Assembly: GCA_905479905.1 (NCBI GenBank)
Contig: CAJQOK010000569.1
Coordinates: 1-13,040, forward strand
Direction of reading: 5' to 3'
From: an uncultured Aliterella sp.
GTDB taxonomy: Bacteria; Cyanobacteriota; Cyanobacteriia; Cyanobacteriales; Chroococcidiopsidaceae
Length of the DNA: 13,040 nucleotides
The translations under genes were made by a program, and so were the position numbers. Shown here in pieces: positions 1 through 5,950 of this stretch (its first letter is position 1; the number at the start of each line of letters is the position of its first letter). The notes under the pieces are model-generated. The model made no database searches. It was not told where the DNA came from and worked only from the letters and a program-made list of their open reading frames with translations.

Positions 1-756
1 TTGCCATTGTTCGCCCCTAATTATTTCTGTAGCACATCCAGTAGCGACTAATTCTTGCGCTTGCTTAAGCTCAGTAATGACAACTGGCGCTAGGGTGCGG
101 TAGGTGTTTTGGGGATTGGATAGAGCCTTTGCTGCCGTTTGGCAAAGCTCTATCCAACCAGGTAAGCCAAATTGTCCGCCTAAATTAATTAATTGCTGAC
201 AATATTCTTGAAGTTGTTGAGTAGAGGCGGAAGATTGCGGTTGCTTAAATAGATCCAACATCTGCCGCAGTTGCAACGGAACATCGTTTTGAAAAGCTGC
301 TATTACCGGATCTTCGGCATTTTCATTGGCCTCAGGGAGACTTTCGGCAGCTAAATGTTGGTCAATTTCTGTAAAAACTGGCTCTATTTTGCTCATCAAA
401 GCACTGGCTGTTTCGTCGTTCAAGGTGGCTCTTTCCAAATGCTCCACCGAGGCGCGTAACGTATCAAATACTTTCAATAGCAGCGATTCTAAGGCGCGAC
501 CGACCTGAAGATTAGGAGATTCCTTAAGAATTTTAAAAAAGTCTTCAAAACGGTGAGCTATCCGCAAAATGCTACTAATTCCCAGCATTGCGGCTCCACC
601 TTTAACCGAGTGAGCGGCGCGAAACAGTTCATTAACCATTTCCGAATCTTGGAGCGTAGTTTGCAAATTGAGCAATCCTTGCTCAATAGTAACTAAGTGG
701 TCTTTAGCTTCTTCAATGAAGTAGCCCAAAATACGCTGTTGTTGTTCTGGCAGCAT
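1..756 (-). CDS. hmpE: CheA-type hybrid histidine kinase, N-terminal part (pilus chemotaxis kinase), cut by the window edge
   Basis: The open frame starts at ATG 756 (MLPEQQQRILGYF) and stays open for 252 codons to base 1, so the 3' part lies outside the window. Residues about 5-110 form a histidine phosphotransfer (Hpt) domain with the motif RAAHSVKGGAAML; His49 is the expected phosphorylated residue. Residues about 150-250 look like a second helical bundle but lack an obvious HSxKG motif. In CheA/PilL/HmpE proteins the Hpt is followed by dimerisation, ATPase and CheW-like domains and often a receiver; none of these is visible here. The kinase would take signals from the receptor and CheW encoded just upstream and phosphorylate PilH-type regulators to control type IV pili. 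It starts 93 nt after the receptor stop with no clear Shine-Dalgarno. Family assignment is strong; the choice of hmpE/pilL symbol rests on gene order. Confidence 0.88.
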   Translation of the reverse strand, partial: MLPEQQQRILGYFIEEAKDHLVTIEQGLLNLQTTLQDSEMVNELFRAAHSVKGGAAMLGISSILRIAHRFEDFFKILKESPNLQVGRALESLLLKVFDTLRASVEHLERATLNDETASALMSKIEPVFTEIDQHLAAESLPEANENAEDPVIAAFQNDVPLQLRQMLDLFKQPQSSASTQQLQEYCQQLINLGGQFGLPGWIELCQTAAKALSNPQNTYRTLAPVVITELKQAQELVATGCATEIIRGEQWQ

Positions 757-849
757 AGCAATAGTTTGATTTATATGGTTTGGGTACGGGAGACAAAATC
801 GTTGTGGGTGGCGTTATTTTGAGGTTTTTAAGCCTACTTCAAAACTGCC

Positions 850-3402
850 TTACACCCGGAAGCGCTCAACAGAATGTAGCAAGTCTCCGGCTACTCCGGC
901 CAAGCTTTGCAAGGAACCAGAAACGCGCTGGGCTTCTTGAGAAGTTGCTTGGGCTGTTAGTTCTACCGATTGCACTACGGAGGCAACTTGACGAGAAGTT
1001 TCTGTTTGCTGGACTGTATCTGCGGTAATGGAGCGCACTAAAGTATCAATCCGATTTGATACTTGAACGATGTCATTGAGTGACTTCTTCGCTTGTTCTG
1101 CTAAGTTAGTTCCTTGAATAACCTGTTGAGTGCCTTCTTCCATCGCTGTCATTACTGAACCCGTTTCGGTTTGGATTTGTCTAACGACTTGTTCGATTTC
1201 TTTGAGGGCTTTGGCAATTCGATCTGCTAGTTGACGGACTTCATCAGCTACGATCGCAAAACCTCGTCCAGCTTCTCCGGCTCTAGCCGCTTCAATACTG
1301 GCATTAAGGGCGAGTAAATTAGTTCTAGAGGCGATTTGTGAGATTAAAGCAACAATTTTTGAGATTTCTTGCGATGATTCGGCTAATCTCTTTACTTTTC
1401 GCGTCGTTTCTGCTACGGTTTGTCGGATTTCCATAATCCCTTCTACCGTCCGATCTACAGCTTCACCGCCTTTTTGGGCAGTAGCAGAAGCAGAACGGGC
1501 AACGGTTTCGGCTTCTTTGGCGCTTTCAGCTACCCGTTGAATCGCGTCCGTTAGCACTTGCACAGAGTTGAGGGTGACGGCTAATTGTTCGGCTTGGCGC
1601 AAGGCATCAGAAGATAAATCGCGGGCAAAAGCCTCACTATCGGTCGCTCCTTGATTTACTTGTTGGGCGGCGGTTTTTACCTGTTGGATAATTTCGCGCA
1701 GATTGTGAATTGTTAAGTTAAAGGAATCGGCAACGGCTCCCAAAACGTCGGCGCTAACCTCTGCTTGAACTGTCAAGTCGCCACGAGCGGCTCCTTCTAC
1801 ATCATCTAAGAGGCGAATTACTTGGCGTTGTAGTTCTTCTTTAGCTTGTTCTTGTTCTAAAGCTTTGCGTTGCGCTTCTCCCGTTGTCTCTGATAGTCCT
1901 TTGACCATAGTGTTGAAATTGGTTGCTAGTAAACCAAATTCATCTTGAGAATAAACGGTAGCCTGGGCATTAAAGTTACCAGTACGCAGAACTTCAAATT
2001 GGGCTTTTAGATCCTGCGTTGTTTGGCTGCGGTATTTTGCTGATTTGCCTTCTAAAACTTTAGTAGTTGCAAAACCTGCAACTCCGGCGGCGATCGCCAT
2101 AGCTAAACCGCTATTACGCACGGCTGCGCGACTGTTGACTGGAGATAATAGTTGTGCGCCTAAAGTCACGGCGGCGACGACTAAAGTAGAAACAAATCCT
2201 ACTGTTGCTGCCGTTAGGAAAGGTTTTTTTTCTGAACCCCCATTGTCCCAAAGATTTAACAAGCTACCAGTGTTACCGCTACTAGGACTATTAACTGCCA
2301 TCGGTTCAGGTTGGTAGTTTGTGCCTGTTGGGGAATTATTAATGCTAAATACTTCTTTTTCTGCCTGTGTTGTCGTTTCTGGCAGAAAAAAACCACTGCT
2401 TGATTCATCGTCATCAGGGAGCAAAAGTGGCCCTGACATATCTTCTAAAGAAGCGGAATCCGACGACGATTTGTAGGAGCGAGTTTCCTCTGCGTCCTCG
2501 TAGGACTTACTTAAATCAAAATCCCCTGGAGGATTTTCGTTCATGTAATCTAGCGCCGTGTCGAAATTTGGCTGATTTTCCCCAACTTGCGGTGCTAAGT
2601 GAGAACCGTTTTGGCTCAAAAATCCGTTTTGGTGTGGTGTTGCTAAGTAGTCTTGCTCGTGATCATTGGCAATACTTTCTAGTGTTTGGGAGTTGAGCAA
2701 ATCAATTTGTTCAAAAGCGACTTCTTGAGATAAGGTCTCTTGAGATGGCTTGCCCATCGTTAAGAAAGTTTGATCTTCACTACTATCGGATGGTTCGAGG
2801 TTTTCTTCGGCGCTGAGGCTAAAAGGTGAAGTGTGGGCATCTGCTTCTTCTTGAGACTGGCTCCAGGCAAAAGGATTAGCAGAGGTTTGGAAGTCATTAC
2901 TGGCTAAATCTGGGTCGTTTAGATCCTCCGAGCTATCAAAAGGTGTTGTTAAGAAATTGTTGCTACTTTCGTCAAAGCTAAAATCATTAAAATCTGCGGC
3001 TGGTGTTGAGGATAAAGAATTTTGGGGTTCAGCACTAATTAGAAAGGTGTTTTCTAATTCGGGTTCTGGATCAGTAGCCCGATGGGGTGAATTTTCTTGA
3101 GCTTCGTACTGCTCAACCGCTTCAAGACCGCTATTAGCGCAATCAATTAAGTCTCGATCGCTAGTTAAACTGATTACCTGCTGATATTGCTCTTTAGCTA
3201 CGTTGTACTGCTCTAAAATGCAGTAAATGTGACCCCGCAACAAACGGCTGCTGGGATCTGTGGGAAAATGCTCGACTAATCGGTCAACAAGAGTTGCCGC
3301 TTCTGGATAGTTGCCTTGAATATAAGCTTTTTGTGCGGCTTGATATTCTTGTTCGCGATCGTTACTTGATGTCATTTGCTCCTCTGCTTGCTGAGATTTC
3401 AT
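850..3402 (-). CDS. hmpD: Methyl-accepting chemotaxis protein, PilJ/HmpD type, with N-terminal TPR and acidic linker
   Basis: This is a chemoreceptor of about 850 residues for pilus-based taxis. Residues about 10-100 are TPR-like helices ([20 protein letters not shown]). Residues about 105-390 are a Ser/Asp/Glu/Asn-rich, probably disordered linker. Two membrane segments follow (about 398-423 and 433-450), separated by only about 10 polar residues, so there is no periplasmic sensor domain. HAMP-like segments lie at about 450-580. The methyl-accepting coiled coil ends near residue 850, with the highly conserved signalling tip around 690-732 ([18 protein letters not shown]). That tip binds CheW and CheA. 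Start choice: ATG 3402 gives an ATGA overlap with the cheW stop, implying coupling. ATG 3411 is longer. ATG 3375 has GAGG five bases upstream and would begin right before the TPR, so it is a serious alternative. The C-terminus has no CheR-docking pentapeptide. Confidence 0.93.
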   Translation of the reverse strand: MKSQQAEEQMTSSNDREQEYQAAQKAYIQGNYPEAATLVDRLVEHFPTDPSSRLLRGHIYCILEQYNVAKEQYQQVISLTSDRDLIDCANSGLEAVEQYEAQENSPHRATDPEPELENTFLISAEPQNSLSSTPAADFNDFSFDESSNNFLTTPFDSSEDLNDPDLASNDFQTSANPFAWSQSQEEADAHTSPFSLSAEENLEPSDSSEDQTFLTMGKPSQETLSQEVAFEQIDLLNSQTLESIANDHEQDYLATPHQNGFLSQNGSHLAPQVGENQPNFDTALDYMNENPPGDFDLSKSYEDAEETRSYKSSSDSASLEDMSGPLLLPDDDESSSGFFLPETTTQAEKEVFSINNSPTGTNYQPEPMAVNSPSSGNTGSLLNLWDNGGSEKKPFLTAATVGFVSTLVVAAVTLGAQLLSPVNSRAAVRNSGLAMAIAAGVAGFATTKVLEGKSAKYRSQTTQDLKAQFEVLRTGNFNAQATVYSQDEFGLLATNFNTMVKGLSETTGEAQRKALEQEQAKEELQRQVIRLLDDVEGAARGDLTVQAEVSADVLGAVADSFNLTIHNLREIIQQVKTAAQQVNQGATDSEAFARDLSSDALRQAEQLAVTLNSVQVLTDAIQRVAESAKEAETVARSASATAQKGGEAVDRTVEGIMEIRQTVAETTRKVKRLAESSQEISKIVALISQIASRTNLLALNASIEAARAGEAGRGFAIVADEVRQLADRIAKALKEIEQVVRQIQTETGSVMTAMEEGTQQVIQGTNLAEQAKKSLNDIVQVSNRIDTLVRSITADTVQQTETSRQVASVVQSVELTAQATSQEAQRVSGSLQSLAGVAGDLLHSVERFRV

Positions 3403-3923
3403 GCGACCCATAGCCCACTTTGGATAATTGCTTGTTGATCTAACAGTTGGATGCTTTTGTGAGAAAGCTCATCTAGCATCCACTCACCCCGGACAAATCC
3501 GGTGGCTGTACTGTCGGAATTATTTTGTTGTATTTCTTCTACTTCTAGCCATTCCATACCGACGATGCGATCAACGGCTAATCCGACCATGATGTCTTGG
3601 TGTTCGACGGCTATAACTGAAATTTCTGCTCGTTCGGTATTTAGCGCATTTGGTTCGTTGAGAAAGTAACTAAGGTCTGCTACCCAAATTACTCTACCGC
3701 GCAAGTTTAGCGTCCCAAGCAGCGCGTAGGGCGCGTTGGGAATCGGTGTAATGCGGTCTAAAGGCGCGGAAATTACTTCACGGACTACTGTTGCTGGCAA
3801 AGCAAATTCTCGCTCTGAGGCTACGTAAAAACGTAGGTAAAGTTCGCCTTCTTTGTTTTCTAGGTCTTGAAACTCAGTTAAATGTTGCCTTTGCTTGCTA
3901 CTGGTTGCGGTGTTGGGTTCCAT
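3399..3923 (-). CDS. hmpC: CheW-like coupling protein (PilI/HmpC)
   Basis: A 174-residue single-domain CheW protein. After about 25 variable residues it shows the CheW fold: [22 protein letters not shown], then [13 protein letters not shown] and the signature [13 protein letters not shown] near residues 72-84, then a second half with [18 protein letters not shown]. CheW proteins bridge the receptor tip to the CheA P5 domain. It begins 5 nt after the pilH stop, with GAGG about 11 nt upstream of the ATG formed by the end of pilH. Its TGA overlaps the receptor ATG as ATGA. The tight packing argues that pilH, this gene and the receptor are one transcription and translation unit. Confidence in the family is high; the symbol follows the locus layout (pilI in the Synechocystis naming). 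Confidence 0.93.
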   Translation of the reverse strand: MEPNTATSSKQRQHLTEFQDLENKEGELYLRFYVASEREFALPATVVREVISAPLDRITPIPNAPYALLGTLNLRGRVIWVADLSYFLNEPNALNTERAEISVIAVEHQDIMVGLAVDRIVGMEWLEVEEIQQNNSDSTATGFVRGEWMLDELSHKSIQLLDQQAIIQSGLWVA

Positions 3924-3928
3924 AATGT

Positions 3929-4294
3929 TTAACCTCGGAGTAATTGTTTGACAGTTCCGACCAATTCTTTTGGTTGAAACGGTTTCACGATATAAGCATC
4001 TGCGCCTTGCCTCATGCCCCAGTAGCGATCAAATTCTTCGCCTTTAGAGGAACACATGATTACTGGTACACCTTGGGTTTTGGGATCGGTTTTCAGGCGA
4101 CGGCAAACCTCGTAGCCATTCATTCTGGGCATGACAATATCTAGCACTACTATGTCTGGACGAAAAGTTTTGATTTGTTCCAAAGCTTCCATACCATCTG
4201 TCGCGATCGCGACCAATAACCCACTACCTTTAAGGAGATCTGTAATCATCTCTCTTTGAGTAATACTATCTTCTACAACTAAAACTGTACTCAT
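3929..4294 (-). CDS. pilH: CheY-like response regulator PilH/HmpB
   Basis: A single-domain receiver of 121 residues (MSTVLVVEDS). All key receiver residues are present: acidic pair Glu8/Asp9, phosphoacceptor Asp52 (VVLDIVMPRMNG), switch Ser82 (MCSSKGEE) and Lys104 followed by Pro (IVKPF). The stretch EEFDRYWGMRQGADAY is typical of PilH/HmpB-type proteins. It should be phosphorylated by the CheA-type kinase of this locus and modulate type IV pilus activity or polarity. The frame extends upstream to an ATG at 4348, but I chose ATG 4294. It gives the standard receiver N-terminus and family length, and the 18 extra residues would be encoded across a perfect hairpin (4321-4340). This is the first intact gene downstream of the decayed hmpA/pilG. 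Confidence 0.93.
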   Translation of the reverse strand: MSTVLVVEDSITQREMITDLLKGSGLLVAIATDGMEALEQIKTFRPDIVVLDIVMPRMNGYEVCRRLKTDPKTQGVPVIMCSSKGEEFDRYWGMRQGADAYIVKPFQPKELVGTVKQLLRG

Positions 4295-4320
4295 AATTGT
4301 TAATTTGCCTTGTGGTGCAA

Positions 4321-4340
4321 GCGTTCTTGATTGAGAACGC
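4321..4340 (-). repeat. Perfect hairpin in the pilH leader
   Basis: GCGTTCT and AGAACGC form a perfect 7-bp inverted repeat around a 6-base loop. It ends 27 nt upstream of the chosen pilH start and lies between the two in-frame ATGs (4348 and 4294). There is no T-run after it, so it does not look like an intrinsic terminator of the minus-strand transcript. It could be an operator or a structured 5' UTR element; this is inference. Confidence 0.6.
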
Positions 4341-4446
4341 ACTACCATGACTTATCCTAATAACGTTTAATCAATTTAAGTCGCCAACTACTAAAATGGT
4401 TGCTTTTTGACTAAATAGTAGCAATGAAATTGTGCGGTTAATTTTT

Positions 4447-4477
4447 TATATAGGTTTCTATTTCATTGTACTTTCAA
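4447..4477 (-). promoter_or_regulatory. Possible promoter for pilH operon
   Basis: On the minus strand TTGAAA (4477-4472) is followed after 19 bases by TATATA (4452-4447). The boxes resemble -35 and -10 elements, but the spacing is longer than ideal and the region is AT-rich, so chance matches are likely. If used, transcription would begin around 4440 and give a leader of about 145 nt containing the 4321-4340 hairpin. Confidence 0.25.
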
Positions 4478-4510
4478 CTAATAATGTGCCTAGAAGGGTA
4501 AATAGAAATT

Positions 4511-4549
4511 TTGAGAAAAGTTGAAGACCTATAAATTAAATTTTCTCAA
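4511..4549. repeat. 9-bp perfect inverted repeat in the pilH upstream region
   Basis: TTGAGAAAA at 4511-4519 is exactly complementary to TTTTCTCAA at 4541-4549, with a 21-base spacer. It is AT-rich, so it would make only a weak RNA hairpin. A spaced binding site for a dimeric regulator is an alternative reading. Confidence 0.5.
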
Positions 4550-4574
4550 GTTTTGATGATTTCTCAGTTTTGAT
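4543..4574. repeat. Short tandem-like direct repeat
   Basis: TTCTCAAGTTTTGAT (4543-4557) and TTCTCAGTTTTGAT (4561-4574) are two copies of the same word differing by one A, offset by 18 bases. The first copy overlaps the right arm of the 4511-4549 inverted repeat. No function can be assigned. Confidence 0.45.
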
Positions 4575-4576
4575 AG

Positions 4577-4622
4577 AAACTTAACGTCAACTCTTTAACT
4601 AAACTACCCAATAAACTTAACG
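4577..4622. repeat. Direct repeat AAACTTAACG, two copies
   Basis: The 10-mer AAACTTAACG occurs at 4577-4586 and again at 4613-4622, 36 bases apart (about 3.4 helical turns). It could be a pair of regulator sites upstream of pilH, or chance in AT-rich DNA. Confidence 0.4.
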
Positions 4623-4751
4623 CTACTGGTGTGATGTATCCAAGCGAAATTTCACTGAGAACTAACTTAAGCCCGGTGAAAGTAAGCTTTATTATCGGTG
4701 AATTTACGGAGGGAAGATTTAGGTTTGGAGGAGGAGAGAAACCGCAGTTTA

Positions 4752-5443
4752 TTAAAGAATTGTTGAGTATTCAATGATACTACTGAAATTTAGATATTTT
4801 TTTAGTAATGCTAGTAATTGTTTTTCGTTAACTGGGGCAACCAAATACTCTGTAGCTCCAAACATTCGGGCTTTGATGCGCTGCATAAATAAGTCGCGAT
4901 CGCCATTGGCAATAATTGGCGTGTGGCTAAAAGGCGCACTACCCGGCGGAGCATAGCACAAAAATCGTAACCATCTAAAGCCGAAGATGACGAAGCTAAG
5001 TCGCAGCAAATTAAATCTGGCTTATCAAATAAGTAGTTTAAAGCGTTTTGAGCATCATTAAGAAAAACCACTTCAATTTTTTGCGGGTACTGGCTAAAAG
5101 TAGCTTTGCTGACTTGAAAAGTTGTTAAGTCTTGATGAATGCAAGCAACTAACGGAGTTTTGGCGCTGATGATTGCGTATCAAGGCTAGAGGAGTAGGGG
5201 TAGCGGTGGGATAAACGCAAGCGAAACAAGTTGGTGTTGCTATCGGTGGCATAGATAATTTGACCATTGAGAAAAAAGACCAACCAAGAGCGAGTTGGCA
5301 AAAACGGAGAACTGTGCAATTCTGGGCTTGGATCGCGCTTTGTAGCTGCCACTATACGCTTCTACAAACAGTTCCCCCGTTCTTTGACCTAGAATCAACT
5401 GGAGGATACTGCGGATATCGATTTCATTGAGGTTGCCTTGCAT
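4752..5443 (-). pseudogene. hmpA: Decayed PatA-type response regulator (hmpA/pilG homologue)
   Basis: Homology to PatA-type regulators continues across four reading-frame segments. Segment A starts at ATG 5443 with the hallmark MQGNLNEIDIRSILQLI and GQRTGELFVEAY (DUF4388/PATAN start). Segment B (+1 frame, about 5330-5190) continues it with SWLVFFLNGQIIYATDSNTNLFRL. Segment C (original frame, about 5170-4945) begins a receiver: TPLVACIHQD, then DKPDLICCDL and LDGYDFCAMLR. Segment D (third frame, to 4752) ends it with TPIIANGDRD, RIKARMFGATEYL and LLALLKKYL. The remnant spans about 230 codons, whereas the family runs near 380-400, so roughly 150 residues between the N-terminal domain and the receiver are gone. 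Receiver residues have also drifted: the acidic pair reads His-Gln, the switch Thr is Gly and the Lys before Pro is Ala; the phosphoacceptor Asp (CCDL) survives. The last frameshift sits near 4938-4942. The position at the head of the locus fits hmpA/pilG. Confidence 0.88.
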
Positions 5444-5454
5444 TTAACTAATCA

Positions 5455-5461
5455 ATCTCCT
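5455..5461 (-). promoter_or_regulatory. Ribosome binding site left in front of decayed hmpA
   Basis: AGGAGAT on the minus strand lies 11 bases before ATG 5443. The translation start of the dead gene is therefore still intact, which suggests the coding damage is not ancient or that the upstream DNA is still under selection. Confidence 0.55.
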
Positions 5462-5640
5462 GGTTTTGGTTGGTGTAAATGTTTGAACTCATTTTGCCCA
5501 AAGTTAGACCAGAATATCTGTAGTAGGCTCGTTAAAATTTATTTAAGGTTTTGTGTGTTTAATCACTAATATTGGCAAGAAGTTAAGAATAATAAATTGT
5601 CGGCAGCAAGAGTACAGATGACCCTTGAGCCTCCTGAGTG

Positions 5641-5693
5641 CCAACGCCGGATCGAGACCCAACTTTAAATTGATGGCGTTTCTCCGGCGCTGG
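5641..5693. repeat. GC-rich imperfect inverted repeat with alternative pairings
   Basis: CCAACGCCGGA (5641-5651) pairs with TCCGGCGCTGG (5683-5693) at 10 of 11 positions around a 31-base loop. Within it, AACGCC (5643-5648) can instead pair with GGCGTT (5675-5680), so two mutually exclusive stems are possible. It could be a structured leader, a small RNA or a protein-binding site; it matches no riboswitch or small-RNA family that I recognise. No T-run follows on the plus strand, so an ordinary terminator is unlikely. Confidence 0.5.
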
Positions 5694-5700
5694 GAGTATA
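5692..5700 (+). promoter_or_regulatory. Word resembling the hormogonium sigma-factor box, upstream of hmpF
   Basis: GGGAGTATA lies about 250 bases upstream of hmpF. From memory, SigJ-dependent motility promoters of Nostoc punctiforme carry a box close to GGGAATACT; this word shares most of it. A single near match is weak evidence, and the distance to the gene would require a long leader. Confidence 0.2.
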
Positions 5701-5935
5701 GTTACTCATAGATAACGAATAATTTGCATAAGTTTAGTAGTTTTAGAGTTTATTTAGTGGAAAGAACGCCTCGATCAGTCCAAAATAAAAGTAAAGCAGC
5801 TTTGCTCTAGTAGTCTGCAAGCCTCGAACGATCAGAAAAATTTTTCATTTTGCTGTTCAACCAAGTTTAATGCAGACAGAATACACAATTTTTTAGGCAA
5901 AGTTGAGCCGCCCTCATCGGGCATTAATTATATTT

Positions 5936-5942
5936 AAGAGGG
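5936..5942 (+). promoter_or_regulatory. Ribosome binding site deciding the hmpF start
   Basis: AAGAGGG lies 8 bases before GTG 5951 and supports that start over the longer in-frame TTG at 5903, which has no comparable site. Confidence 0.55.
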
Positions 5943-5950
5943 CGATCGGC

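Larger units (their letters stand above)
4341..4751. other. AT-rich intergenic region between decayed hmpA and pilH
   Basis: About 410 bases with no credible gene on either strand. It holds an inverted repeat (4511-4549), two pairs of short direct repeats (4543-4574 and 4577-4622) and a weak promoter-like sequence (4447-4477, minus strand), each listed separately. I see no tRNA and no GC-rich hairpin followed by a T-run. The region most likely contains the promoter and leader for pilH and the genes after it, because the upstream gene is broken. Confidence 0.6.
5444..5950. other. Divergent intergenic region between hmpA remnant and hmpF
   Basis: About 500 bases with no credible gene. It must hold the hmpF promoter and whatever promoter once drove hmpA. 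It contains one GC-rich inverted repeat (5641-5693) in otherwise AT-rich DNA and a GGGAGTATA word beside it. I could not pick a convincing -35/-10 pair for hmpF. A small palindrome, AAAGC-A-GCTTT, sits near 5795, followed by two similar words CCTCGATCAG and CCTCGAACGATCAG. Confidence 0.6.

Noticed and set aside
780..1028. Plus-strand open frame of 82 codons over the receptor C-terminus and intergenic gap
   Set aside because: It overlaps the well-supported receptor on the opposite strand, has no family resemblance and no ribosome binding site.
2045..2696. Two plus-strand frames opposite the receptor membrane and linker region
   Set aside because: They are by-products of the biased composition of the receptor gene; no recognisable domains.
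4295..4348. Longer pilH from ATG 4348
   Set aside because: It adds 18 residues not expected of single-domain receivers and runs through a perfect hairpin.
5600..5700. Possible tRNA in the GC-rich stretch upstream of hmpF
   Set aside because: No cloverleaf could be built; only one long-range stem with a 31-base loop, and no CCA or T-loop consensus.
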